Notes under the pieces: generated by a model | Told to the model about the DNA's origin: nothing | Seen by the model: only the letters and a program-made list of their open reading frames with translations | Database searches by the model: none | Source of the DNA: Luteolibacter rhizosphaerae | GTDB lineage: Bacteria > Verrucomicrobiota > Verrucomicrobiia > Verrucomicrobiales > Akkermansiaceae | Length of the DNA: 64,000 nt | Direction: 5' to 3' | Assembly: GCF_025950095.1 (NCBI RefSeq) | Contig: NZ_JAPDDR010000001.1 | Location: 496,001-560,000, forward strand | In this document: piece after piece, positions 52,145 through 61,805 of the stretch | Layout: each line of letters opens with the position of its first letter | Position numbering within the stretch: position 1 is the stretch's first letter | Position numbers and translations under genes: made by a program

Positions 52145-52897
52145 TCAGACGCCCCGCTTGTCACCCCAGAGGCGGACGTGGAGGCGGTCGCAGAAGCGCC
52201 AGCCATGGAGCAGGCAGCGTGCCGCCACGGCCGGGGCGTGGCGGTCCAGATCCGTGCTGGTGCGGCCTTCCGGCATGACCAAGATCCGCTCCGGCGGGAC
52301 CGAGAACTCCCGGGAGAAGGTGAGGATCTCGTCCATGTCGGCGTCCTCAACGGCCACGAATTTGAACCAGGCTTTCGGGTCCGCGACGAATCCGGCGAGG
52401 GTTTCCGGGACGAGCCGGAGCTTCGCGTCCATCCCGGAGTTCGCCAGCTTCGGGGAGACATTGAACTGGTTCACCGCGGCGCGGAATTCCGGGGTCGGCT
52501 TGCGGGTGCCGTTGGTCTCCACCTCGAATTGGTAGGCTGGATCGATCTCCCGCAGGCCGGTAATCACCTCCAGCCACGCCTCCTGCTGGAGCAGCGGTTC
52601 GCCGCCGGTGAGGACGACGCGGCGGCAGGGGTGCATGGCGACCAGACGGACAATCTCCGTGGTGGGCGTCTCGATCGTGACCTCGGACTTCTTATGCTTC
52701 CTGTAGCCCGGATCGGCATCCTTCTCGTGCTTCCACGGGGTCCCTTCGAAGTTCCAGGTGTGGTCCGTATCGCACCACTGGCAGTGGAGATTGCAGAGGG
52801 AGGAACGCACGAAGACGGCGGGCATGCCAGCGGATACACCTTCACCCTGCAGGGTGAAGAAGATCTCGGGGCCGTCATTCAGGCGCGAAAGAAGCAT
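52145..52897 (-). CDS. queE: 7-carboxy-7-deazaguanine synthase QueE
   Basis: A radical SAM enzyme that makes the 7-deazaguanine ring for queuosine. The 250-residue product carries LQGEGVSAGMPAVFVR followed by the [4Fe-4S] cluster motif CNLHCQWCDT, a CX3CX2C set (about residues 35-42), and the GGEPLL motif (about 98-103). Length is normal. The N-terminus MLLSRLNDGPEIFFTLQGEG is typical. No other que genes are visible. It is the last minus-strand gene before the intergenic region holding the promoter of the adenosyltransferase gene. Confidence 0.92.
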   Translation of the reverse strand: MLLSRLNDGPEIFFTLQGEGVSAGMPAVFVRSSLCNLHCQWCDTDHTWNFEGTPWKHEKDADPGYRKHKKSEVTIETPTTEIVRLVAMHPCRRVVLTGGEPLLQQEAWLEVITGLREIDPAYQFEVETNGTRKPTPEFRAAVNQFNVSPKLANSGMDAKLRLVPETLAGFVADPKAWFKFVAVEDADMDEILTFSREFSVPPERILVMPEGRTSTDLDRHAPAVAARCLLHGWRFCDRLHVRLWGDKRGV

Positions 52898-52934
52898 GTG
52901 GGGAGGAAGAAATCATCAATCGCCGATCTTCCAA

Positions 52935-53005
52935 TCACCAATCGGCCTCCCACCGCGCGGTAATTGCGTAGCGCACTTCGGTTGATGATCGGAAAATTGG
53001 TGATT
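52935..53005. repeat. ATTGGTGATT-type repeat, inverted pair
   Basis: AATCACCAAT on the left and AAAATTGGTGATT on the right of the queE/adenosyltransferase gap form an inverted pair. The same AAAATTGGTGATT word is found upstream of fabV (about 44540-44552). It may be a dispersed repeat family. Confidence 0.4.
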
Positions 53006-53018
53006 AGTGATTCCGTCC

Positions 53019-53543
53019 ATGAGCATCATCACCGGCCGGGGCGACGAGGGGGAGACGGACCTGCTATTCGGGAAAAGGATCGCGAAGACTTCCCTGCGGG
53101 TGGAGCTGCTGGGCACCGTGGATGAGGTGAATGCCGCGCTGGGGCTGGCCCGGGCGGCGGGAGCGGTACCGGAGGTGGAGGAGATTATCGCGCGTCTGCA
53201 GGAAATGCTGATCGGGCTGATGGGTCAATTCGCCTGCCAAGCGGGGGACGAGGAGCGCTATGTGAAGGCGGGCTTCCAAGCGGTGGGGCAGGAGGACTTC
53301 GACTGGATCGTGGCCACCGCGAAGGACTTCGAAGCGCGGGGTATCGTCTTCAAGGACTGGGCCCGGCCGGGCGCCGATCATTCGATCGCCCGGGCGGGGA
53401 TGGACATGGCCCGTAGCATTGCGCGGCGGGCGGAGCGGGCGGCCCTGCGGCTGCACGAGAGCGGAGAGGAAGTGCCGGAACTGCTGCGGCTCTTCTTCAA
53501 CCGGCTGTCGGATCTGTTGTGGATTCTGGCGCGTGCGGCTTGA
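53019..53543 (+). CDS. Cob(I)yrinic acid a,c-diamide adenosyltransferase (PduO-type)
   Basis: This enzyme transfers the adenosyl group of ATP to Co(I) corrin to make adenosylcobalamin. The 174-residue product starts with the ATP-binding motif TGRGDEGETDLLFG and has the RRAERAAL segment (about 131-138) typical of PduO/MMAB-type transferases. The start ATG at 53019 fits the family; the earlier open frame does not. Its last 47 bases overlap the convergent Smr gene. The gap upstream contains inverted copies of the ATTGGTGATT word. Confidence 0.9.
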   Translation: MSIITGRGDEGETDLLFGKRIAKTSLRVELLGTVDEVNAALGLARAAGAVPEVEEIIARLQEMLIGLMGQFACQAGDEERYVKAGFQAVGQEDFDWIVATAKDFEARGIVFKDWARPGADHSIARAGMDMARSIARRAERAALRLHESGEEVPELLRLFFNRLSDLLWILARAA

Positions 53544-53802
53544 GGATGACCCAAGTGGCACCCCAGTTCCCTTGGGAAGCCGGGTAGTGGAATTCCTGAA
53601 CCTCCGGCAGGCGCCGCAGCAGGGAATGTACGCTTTCCCGCAGGGCTCCGGTACCCTTGCCGTGGATCACGCGCACCCCGCGGATGCCCTCGCGCAGGCA
53701 CTCGGCGAAGTATTCCGGCAGTAGCTCGCCGATCTCCGAGGGGCGGAAGCCGTGGAGGTCCAGCTCCGGGGTGATAGGGATTCGGTGGGCATCTTCGTCC
53801 AT
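53497..53802 (-). CDS. Smr domain protein
   Basis: A 101-residue stand-alone Smr (small MutS-related) domain: the N-terminal LDLHGF motif, followed by RVIHGKGTGALRESV, both characteristic of the nuclease-like Smr fold found at the C-terminus of MutS2. In bacteria such proteins act on nucleic acids, most likely as ribosome-associated or RNA endonucleases. The start is the ATG ending at 53802; the open frame's 18-residue extension is not needed. Its 3' end overlaps the convergent adenosyltransferase gene by 47 bases. Confidence 0.88.
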   Translation of the reverse strand: MDEDAHRIPITPELDLHGFRPSEIGELLPEYFAECLREGIRGVRVIHGKGTGALRESVHSLLRRLPEVQEFHYPASQGNWGATWVILKPHAPESTTDPTAG

Positions 53803-53897
53803 AAAACCGTCTGCATTTCGCAGTCTTCCGCATGCCTTGTATTTTTCCCTTTGCAAGGGGGCAATGTTCGCTTAGTTCTCCCGCCCGCCGTTAAAAT

Positions 53898-53973
53898 GGT
53901 GGCCGTAGTTCAATGGTAGAGCCCCAGATTGTGATTCTGGTTGTTGCGGGTTCGAGTCCCGTCGGTCACCCCA
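53898..53973 (+). tRNA. tRNA-His (GTG)
   Basis: A cloverleaf folds from 53898 to 53973. The acceptor stem is GTGGCCG with CGGTCAC, preceded by the G(-1) that is special to tRNA-His and paired with C73. The anticodon loop is TTGTGAT within the CCAGA/TCTGG stem, giving anticodon GTG for histidine. The T arm is GCGGGTTCGAGTCCCGT. CCA is encoded in the DNA. Confidence 0.95.
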
Positions 53974-54037
53974 CCTCTTCTTTCGGGAACAACAGGCGTT
54001 CCGGTTCGTAGAGGCGGACACAGTCGGCACGTGTGTC

Positions 54038-54724
54038 ATGGAAAGTCTCGAGAGCCGCCTCGGATACAAATTTCGCAATTCGCTTCTCCTTGCTGAAGCG
54101 ATGACCCATCCGAGTCTCGCCTACGAGTCCCAGCGCCCGCACTTCGATAACCAGCGGCTTGAATTTCTGGGCGATGCGGTGCTGCAACTGATCCTGACGG
54201 AAGATCTCTTCAAGATGTTCCCGGACTTCCCGGAAGGACGTCTGACCAAGCTGCGCTCGCAACTGGTGTCCCGCCGCGCCTTGGCCCGTTTCGCCCTGAC
54301 CATCGATCTCGGCAGCTATGTCTTGCTGGGCAAGGGTGAGGAAGCAACCGGCGGTCGTCGGCGCATGTCCACGCTGGCGGATGGTTTTGAGGCGCTCATC
54401 GGCGCGGTCTATCTCGATAGCGGCTATACCGGGGCACGGGATCTGGTGCTGCGCTTGTTCCAGTCCGAGATTGAGGCGCTCGCGGGTAGCCCGGAAGAAC
54501 GGAACCCGAAGGGCGAACTTCAGGAATGCTTGCAGGCCATTTCGCCGCAGGCCCCGAACTACCGCATCCTAGGCGAAAGCGGTCCCGATCACCGCAAGGT
54601 CTTCCAAGCCGAGGTTTCCTGGAAGGGAATGATCCTCGCGGTGGGCAAGGGCAAGAGCAAGAAGGAGGCCGAAGCCCGCGCCGCGGGCGAAGCGCTCCGG
54701 GCCCGCGTCTGGGAAAAGACCTGA
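54038..54724 (+). CDS. rnc: Ribonuclease III
   Basis: RNase III cleaves double-stranded RNA, including rRNA precursors and mRNA leaders. The 228-residue product has the catalytic domain with signature NQRLEFLGDAVLQLI (about residues 38-52), the second catalytic glutamate in FEALIGAVYLD, and a C-terminal double-stranded-RNA-binding domain (about 155-222: NPKGELQECLQ... AEVSWKGMILAVGKGKSKKEAE). Length is normal. It follows tRNA-His by 64 bases and ends at a strong terminator. It may process the pnp leader stem described at 649-675. Confidence 0.96.
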   Translation: MESLESRLGYKFRNSLLLAEAMTHPSLAYESQRPHFDNQRLEFLGDAVLQLILTEDLFKMFPDFPEGRLTKLRSQLVSRRALARFALTIDLGSYVLLGKGEEATGGRRRMSTLADGFEALIGAVYLDSGYTGARDLVLRLFQSEIEALAGSPEERNPKGELQECLQAISPQAPNYRILGESGPDHRKVFQAEVSWKGMILAVGKGKSKKEAEARAAGEALRARVWEKT

Positions 54725-54737
54725 AGCCCCGAACGAA

Positions 54738-54770
54738 AAAGGAGGACCAAGCGGTCCTCCTTTCGTTTTG
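54738..54770. terminator. Bidirectional terminator between rnc and the isomerase gene
   Basis: An 11-bp perfect stem (54738-54748 with 54753-54763) with a 4-base loop is flanked by A-rich sequence on the left and TTTTG on the right. It separates two convergent genes and could terminate both. Confidence 0.85.
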
Positions 54771-54793
54771 AAGCCTTTTGTTAGGCCCCCTTG

Positions 54794-55657
54794 TTAGGCT
54801 TTCTTGAACTTGGAGTAGGCGCGCAGGTAGCCGACGCATTGGGCGATCTCCGGCACGTTGGTCTTCCAGTTGTGCTCGTATTCGATCGTCACGTTACCGG
54901 CGAAGCCGTGCTTCCGCACCTCATCAAGGATCGCGATGTTATCAATGACACCTGTGCCGAAGGGACGGTCGTGGGTCCACTTGCCGATCGCTTCGCGATC
55001 CTTCATGTGGAAGGAGTGCACGCGCGGCGCGACCTTCTTGATCACTTCGAGCGGATCGAGGCCGGAGGTGGCCCAGTGGCCGAGATCGGCGCAGTAGCCG
55101 ATGTTGGCGTGACGATCCTTGATCGCTTCCCAGATCTTGTTGGGATCCCAGAGGGAGGTAGGCTTCGGGTGATTGTGGAAGCAGACCTTGATGTCGTATT
55201 CCTTCGCGAGCTTCTCCAGGGTGTCGAGGGCGTCGAGCGATTCGGTGGTCACACCATACAGGCCCATCTTCTTGGCGAATTCAAAGGTCTTGCGGGCTTC
55301 GGCTTCATCCTTGGAGATGCCGGTCACGCCGAAGTTCACCGGGGTGATGCCCTTGTCCTTCGCGTAGGCGAGGAGCTTGGTGATGTTCTCGTCGGAGAGG
55401 GAGGGATCGAGCTTCGCATCGCCGAGATCGCCGCCGATCTTCTGGCCCGGGAAGACTTCCACCGCGGTGGCACCGGCGGCAGCGGACTTCTCGATGGCTT
55501 CCCAGAGGGTGAATTCCTTCAGCGACCAGCACTGCACGGAGATCGCGAAACCGGCGGGAGTGAGAGCTTCCGGGGCGATCGTCTTGCCCTGCGAGCGCAG
55601 CGCGAGCAAGGCGGAGGCGGCGGGGACCATCGTGAAGAGGGAGCGGCGTTTCATCAT
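54794..55657 (-). CDS. Sugar phosphate isomerase/epimerase-like protein, exported
   Basis: A 287-residue protein of the AP endonuclease 2-like TIM-barrel family, with a signal-like N-terminus that starts MMKRRSLF and may use the Tat path. Conserved residues include AVEVFPGQ near residue 56, CFHNHPKP (about 163-170), GYCADLGHW (about 190) and SFHMKDRE (about 217). The start at the ATG ending at 55657 gives a plausible signal; the open frame's 21-residue extension does not. Members of this family in Verrucomicrobia usually act on keto-sugars or inositol derivatives. The substrate is unknown. Confidence 0.82.
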   Translation of the reverse strand: MMKRRSLFTMVPAASALLALRSQGKTIAPEALTPAGFAISVQCWSLKEFTLWEAIEKSAAAGATAVEVFPGQKIGGDLGDAKLDPSLSDENITKLLAYAKDKGITPVNFGVTGISKDEAEARKTFEFAKKMGLYGVTTESLDALDTLEKLAKEYDIKVCFHNHPKPTSLWDPNKIWEAIKDRHANIGYCADLGHWATSGLDPLEVIKKVAPRVHSFHMKDREAIGKWTHDRPFGTGVIDNIAILDEVRKHGFAGNVTIEYEHNWKTNVPEIAQCVGYLRAYSKFKKA

Positions 55658-55805
55658 GTTCGGATAGGGTAAGGTGGAACGTTCGCCGCAGGGGCGGTCT
55701 TTCCACGGGTTCTGACTCATTCGAGTGGTACGAATGATGCGCCGGGAGCTAAAGCAAGTGCCACCGGAAAATGGAAGCCCCCTTCGCGACAGATTGAAGG
55801 GCCTT

Positions 55806-56156
55806 TCAGTTCAAGGGATTCTGCCAGGCGGTGTCAGGGTAGGCCAGAACGGGGTCGAGCCCGAATTGGAGTTGGACCAGCCCGAGGTCTTCCGCGGGCA
55901 GTTCCTCCAGGCAGGGGGCGCCGTTTTTCCAAACAACCATCGCTAACATGGGAGCCTCGGGGGCTGCTTCTTGCACCGGAGCGGGAATCTGTGCGGCGAG
56001 AGGACTCTCCGATGTGTTCTTCGTGAAGCTCAGGGTGCCCGTGGCCGCGCAGATGCAAGCGATGCCAAGCAGGACCCGGCGTCGGGTGCGACGCTGCTTT
56101 TTGGTGCTTCTGACGGCATCCAGCAGCGAATCGAGAATCGGGTCCGGAGAGTTCAT
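55806..56156 (-). CDS. Small single-span membrane protein paired with ECF sigma
   Basis: I do not recognise this 116-residue protein. It has a short cytoplasmic N-terminal part with basic residues (KKQRRTRRR), one membrane segment (about 28-46) and a periplasmic C-terminal domain of about 70 residues with a Trp-Lys-Asn turn. It starts three bases after the sigma stop, the usual place for a small anti-sigma or sigma-controlled membrane protein. Its N-terminal region is too short for a typical anti-sigma domain. Confidence 0.6.
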   Translation of the reverse strand: MNSPDPILDSLLDAVRSTKKQRRTRRRVLLGIACICAATGTLSFTKNTSESPLAAQIPAPVQEAAPEAPMLAMVVWKNGAPCLEELPAEDLGLVQLQFGLDPVLAYPDTAWQNPLN

Positions 56157-56159
56157 CGG

Positions 56160-56690
56160 TCAGCAAGTATCGGGGTTCTCGATCAGTCCGCGCAGGCGAC
56201 GGCGGAGCCGGGCGAGTTTGGATTCAAGGGCCTTGGTGGAGATCTGTTGCTCGGCGGCCAGTTCGTCTTGGGACCAGCCATCGACATAATGACGGGTCAG
56301 GAGGCGACGGTCCTCTTCTTCCAGCGAAAGCATTGCGGATTCGAGCCGATCGTCGCCCTCGTCGGGGATGGGGCGGCGAAGTTCCTGCCACTGCTGGAAG
56401 CGCTCACCCAGCCATGTGCGGCGGTGATTGCTGCGGAGTTTGTCGACCGCCTCGCAGCGGGTGAGACAGGAGAGCCATGCTTCGAAGTCGGAGCCATGGT
56501 GAAAGACCTTCGCATGCCGGAGCACCCGGAGGTAGACGCGCTGGACGATCTCGCTCGCCTCGCAATCGGGAATGCCGCGTGCCAGTGCCATGGATTTGAG
56601 AAGCGGGAAGTAATGGACGTGGAACTCCCGCCACGCGGCTTCATCGCAGCGTGTCAATCCGCGGGTCAGGCTGACCACATCCGGGGGCAT
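56160..56690 (-). CDS. ECF RNA polymerase sigma factor
   Basis: A 176-residue sigma-70 family ECF protein. Region 2 is visible as FHVHYFPLLKSMALARGIPDCEASEIVQRVYLRVLRHA, and region 4 contains HYVDGWSQDELAAEQQISTKALESKLARLRRRLRGLI. The start at the ATG ending at 56690 is favoured; a TTG immediately upstream is less likely. It lies 13 bases after the OmpH-like gene's end and is followed by the small membrane protein at 55806, so the three look like one unit. The target genes are not known. Confidence 0.85.
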   Translation of the reverse strand: MPPDVVSLTRGLTRCDEAAWREFHVHYFPLLKSMALARGIPDCEASEIVQRVYLRVLRHAKVFHHGSDFEAWLSCLTRCEAVDKLRSNHRRTWLGERFQQWQELRRPIPDEGDDRLESAMLSLEEEDRRLLTRHYVDGWSQDELAAEQQISTKALESKLARLRRRLRGLIENPDTC

Positions 56691-56703
56691 CAAGCGTTCA
56701 TGT

Positions 56704-57387
56704 CTATCGGGTATCCTTGTGAAGGCCAGCCTCCTCTTGGCGTGGAGCGTCGCGGTTCAGGCTGGCGATGACCTCGGCGGTCATGTCGTCAGCCTCCGGG
56801 GTGTGAATGAAGAAGGGGGTCTGAATGAAGCCGGAGGCGGACTTATCGAAGACGTAGTCGATGCCTCCCTCCTTTGCTTTCTCGGCGATGTGGACCTGGA
56901 TCTCATCGAGGAAGGCCCGGGCGCGTTCGGCGGAGTTTTCCTGCAGAGCCTTGTGCTTGCTTTGCATGAACTCGGTGCGCTCTCGTTCGAGCGCCACGCC
57001 ATCCTGGAATTTGCTTCGACGCTCTTCGACGAGCACCTGTTTCTTGGCGGGGGCGATTGCCGGGTCGGCAAGTTGCTTGTCGAGGGTCCGGATGTCGGCC
57101 TCGAGTTGCCGAATGACTTCAAGGCGCTCATTCGCCTTGCTCTGGATTAGCGCCACTTGGGCGTGCTGTTCTTTCTGGTAAGCAGCGGTGCGATGGTAGT
57201 CTTTGAAGACCTGCTGCACGTCCACGGTTGCGATCTTCAGACGCGGAGTTGGCGTCGGTGCCTCCACCGGTGGCGGAGCTTCCCGGGGCTGGGCGATCGG
57301 CTGCGGTTTCTCCCGGCAATTGCTGATCGCGAGCGCGATCAGGACGGACGCGGAGAGTCGCTGCAGAAGATCTTTGGAAAGCGGCAT
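56704..57387 (-). CDS. OmpH/Skp-like coiled-coil lipoprotein
   Basis: A 227-residue exported protein. It starts with a hydrophobic signal ending in SNC, suggesting a lipoprotein cysteine (about residue 24). After a Pro/Thr-rich spacer comes the OmpH/Skp pattern: IATVDVQQVFKDYHRTAAY, a long charged coiled coil (about 65-175) and the ending DYVFDKSASGFIQTPFFI. Skp-like proteins are periplasmic chaperones for outer-membrane proteins; here it is likely membrane-anchored. It precedes the ECF sigma gene on the same strand. Confidence 0.82.
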   Translation of the reverse strand: MPLSKDLLQRLSASVLIALAISNCREKPQPIAQPREAPPPVEAPTPTPRLKIATVDVQQVFKDYHRTAAYQKEQHAQVALIQSKANERLEVIRQLEADIRTLDKQLADPAIAPAKKQVLVEERRSKFQDGVALERERTEFMQSKHKALQENSAERARAFLDEIQVHIAEKAKEGGIDYVFDKSASGFIQTPFFIHTPEADDMTAEVIASLNRDAPRQEEAGLHKDTR

Positions 57388-57443
57388 TCACCCTTCCAAC
57401 GTCTGTCACGCCATCTACCCCTCGCCGCTCGTGAAAATTTTCT

Positions 57444-58919
<1,476 letters not shown>

Positions 58920-58922
58920 GGC

Positions 58923-61805
58923 TTAGCGGATCAGGGCTTCATCGAGATTCAGGAGGACGGAGGCGACCACGGTGTAGGAGGCTCCATCGGCAGTTCCGGC
59001 CATGCCTTCGCGGAGGGAAGGATTCGCGGTGTAGTCGGCTTCGAGCTTGGAGAAGAGCGCGCGCAACTCCTCCAAGCGATCCGGCGTGATCTGGCGGGAA
59101 GTCGCGAGACGGAAGCCGTAGGAGAGGCGTTCGTCCACGCTGCCGCTGGCCTCGTATTTCATGCGCCGGGCGAGGCCTTTGGCGCACTCGTTGAAGGCCG
59201 GATCGTTCAGCACGGCCAGAGCCTGGATCGGCGTGTTCGAGAGGATCCGTCGTTTCGAGCAGAGTTCCCGGGAGGGAGCATCGAAAGTGGCGAAGGTGGG
59301 GTAGGGGATACTGCGCTTCCAGTAGGTGTAGACCGAGCGGCGGTAGCGGTCGGGATTGCCCTCGGCGGGCGTGGTCCACTTGTCGCCGGAGTCGAAGGGG
59401 CGCCACACGCCTTCCGGTAGGGGCGGATGGGCAGGTGCTCCGCCGAGACGCTGGGCAATGAGGCCTGCCGCGGACAGGGCGTGGTCGCGGGCCATCTCTC
59501 CGGTGAGTCGCTGCCGCGGTCCGCGGGCGAGCAAGCGGTTGTCGGCATCGCGCTCCGCAAGCTCCGGGCTCAGGGTGGCATCCTGCCGGTAGGCCGCGCT
59601 GCTCACGAGTTCGCGCAGCAATCCTTTCATGCTCCACTTCATCTCGGTCTGGAAGCGGACCGCCAAGGTATCCAGAAGCTCGGGATGGGTCGGCCTTTCA
59701 CCCGCCGAGCCGAAGTCCTCGGGTGTCGGCACGATGCCGGTGCCGAAGAGTTCGAGCCAGAAGCGGTTTACCGCGACCCGGGATGTGAGCGGGTTCTGGG
59801 GCGAGGCGATCCAGCGCGCCATCGTGAGACGGTCAGGCTTCTTTCCCTCCATGGGCGGAAGGACCGCGGGCGTGCCGGCCTTCCCGATCAGCTCGCCCTT
59901 GTCGATCCAGTTGCCGCGGGTGAAGAGGCGAGTTTCACGCGCGAGTTCGGGGGCCAGATCGCGCATGACGGGCGTGGTGGTCGCGGGCATTGCAGCGAGC
60001 GCCTTACGAGTCGTGGCGAGATCTTGCTTCCAGGCTTCGATGATCGGATCCTTCCGCGCCCATTCCGCTTCGTCCGTGATGGCGATACATCCGCGCTTGG
60101 CGATGAGAGGATAAGCCCCGCCGGCAGAGCTGGTCGAATGGGCGAGAGTCACGCGCAGGGTGGAGTCGCCATCCCACTCGACCGGTGCAGCTGGGACGAG
60201 GATGGCGTGGCGTGGTTTGAAGATCTTCGTGTATTGTCCCCACCCGTTGTTAGAGCCTTTGATGGATTGATTCGGATCGAAAGGAGGATGGGCTTCGTCC
60301 GCCACGATTTCGGCGATCGGGATATCGGTGGTCTTGCCCTCGCGATCCACAAGCTGGAGCCCGAACTTCCGGATCATCGCGCCCCACTCCGGCGTGTGCA
60401 GGGCGGTCTTCTCGTCTACCGGACGAATTTCCACCCGGACGGCGCCGAGCTGCCGTAGCCCGACAGGCTTCGGAATATCCAAGATGTGGATCGCACCGGC
60501 TGCAACATTGCCAATCGTCCGGAATTCTTCGACACCTTGGTGAGGCACGATCTCCAGCTTCGCCTTCTGGCTGCTGCCGCTCACTCCCGTCGGACTCGTC
60601 CAGCGAGTGCGGGAGGCGAGGGAGACACGTCGTTGATGAAGGTCTTCCTCAAGGCCCGAAATCTTGTCCTCCAGCGCACCGGCTTCGGCGTGACGGCTGG
60701 GATCAAGCGGCACCCGCAGCAGCGGATGACTCTCCGGCACATCCGCATCCACGCTTTGGTTGAAGAAGGCGGCGAAGCGGTAGTAGTCGCGGTGCTCGAT
60801 GGGATCGTAGGGGTGGCTGTGGCACTGCACGCAGGCCATCGTGGTCCCCTGCCACACCTCCCAAGTGGTGTTCACCCGGTCCAGCACGGCAGCCACCCGG
60901 AACTCCTCATCGTCGGTGCCGCCCTCGTTGTTCGCCTGGCTCAAGCGGTGGAAAGTCGTGGCGATCCGTTGATCGATGCTCGCTTGCGGGAGGAGATCAC
61001 CTGCGAGTTGCTCGATGGTGAATTGATCGTAGGGGAGGTCGCGGTTGAATGCTTCGATCAACCAGTCGCGATATTTCCAAACATCACGGCGGCTATCGAT
61101 TCCGAGGCCTTCCGAGTCGGCGTAGCGGGCGAGATCCATCCACACGCTGGCCCAGCGCTCGCCGAAGCGCGGCGAGGCGAGCAGGCGATCGACCTGCTTT
61201 TGATAAGCGGAGGGCGACTCGTCGTTCTGGAAGGCCTCAAGCTCCTCCACGGAAGGCGGAAGTCCGGTGAGGTCGAGGGAAAGCCGCCGCAGGAGTGCCG
61301 CTTTCCCTGCTTCCTTAGCGGGATGCAGTCCCTCCTTCTCCATGCGCGCGAGCAGGAAGCGGTCGACGTCATTCCGGGGCCAAGCCTTGTCCTTGATTGC
61401 AGGAATCGGATGAGTCCGGGGCGCGACGAAGGACCAGTGCTCTCCCCAGCGGGCCCCTTCCTTGATCCACTGCCGCAGCGTTTCGATCTCCTTCGCGGCG
61501 AGTGGTGGTCCATGCTCGGGCTTCGGCATCACCTCGTCCGGATCCGTCGATACGATGCGGGTGATCATCTCCGAGGCATCCGGATCGCCCGGGACGATGA
61601 TCTCCTTGCCGGACTCTCCCTTCCCGAGCGCCTTCTCCCGATAGATGAAGGAGACTTCACCCGCCTCCTTCACACCCCCATGGCAAGCGGTGCAGTGGGC
61701 ATTGAAGATGGGTCGCACCTCGCGGGCGAAATCGACCTCGGCCATGGCGGGTGGAGCCAAGAGCGGGAAGCCGAGCACCCAAGGCATGATGCGGGGAAAA
61801 CTCAT
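58923..61805 (-). CDS. PSCyt1/DUF1549/DUF1553 (PSD1) cytochrome protein
   Basis: A 960-residue exported protein. The signal peptide (about 1-22) is followed by a planctomycete-type cytochrome c region with CTACH (about residues 38-42), a DUF1549 domain (about 145-350, with RFLLARMEKEGL and RFGERWASVWMDLARYADSEG) and a C-terminal DUF1553 domain (about 660-915, with NPLTSRVAVNRFWLELFGTGIV). A beta-rich domain lies between. The role of this family is unproven; the heme suggests extracytoplasmic electron transfer. The ATG overlaps the FecR-like stop as ATGA. Confidence 0.95.
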   Translation of the reverse strand: MSFPRIMPWVLGFPLLAPPAMAEVDFAREVRPIFNAHCTACHGGVKEAGEVSFIYREKALGKGESGKEIIVPGDPDASEMITRIVSTDPDEVMPKPEHGPPLAAKEIETLRQWIKEGARWGEHWSFVAPRTHPIPAIKDKAWPRNDVDRFLLARMEKEGLHPAKEAGKAALLRRLSLDLTGLPPSVEELEAFQNDESPSAYQKQVDRLLASPRFGERWASVWMDLARYADSEGLGIDSRRDVWKYRDWLIEAFNRDLPYDQFTIEQLAGDLLPQASIDQRIATTFHRLSQANNEGGTDDEEFRVAAVLDRVNTTWEVWQGTTMACVQCHSHPYDPIEHRDYYRFAAFFNQSVDADVPESHPLLRVPLDPSRHAEAGALEDKISGLEEDLHQRRVSLASRTRWTSPTGVSGSSQKAKLEIVPHQGVEEFRTIGNVAAGAIHILDIPKPVGLRQLGAVRVEIRPVDEKTALHTPEWGAMIRKFGLQLVDREGKTTDIPIAEIVADEAHPPFDPNQSIKGSNNGWGQYTKIFKPRHAILVPAAPVEWDGDSTLRVTLAHSTSSAGGAYPLIAKRGCIAITDEAEWARKDPIIEAWKQDLATTRKALAAMPATTTPVMRDLAPELARETRLFTRGNWIDKGELIGKAGTPAVLPPMEGKKPDRLTMARWIASPQNPLTSRVAVNRFWLELFGTGIVPTPEDFGSAGERPTHPELLDTLAVRFQTEMKWSMKGLLRELVSSAAYRQDATLSPELAERDADNRLLARGPRQRLTGEMARDHALSAAGLIAQRLGGAPAHPPLPEGVWRPFDSGDKWTTPAEGNPDRYRRSVYTYWKRSIPYPTFATFDAPSRELCSKRRILSNTPIQALAVLNDPAFNECAKGLARRMKYEASGSVDERLSYGFRLATSRQITPDRLEELRALFSKLEADYTANPSLREGMAGTADGASYTVVASVLLNLDEALIR

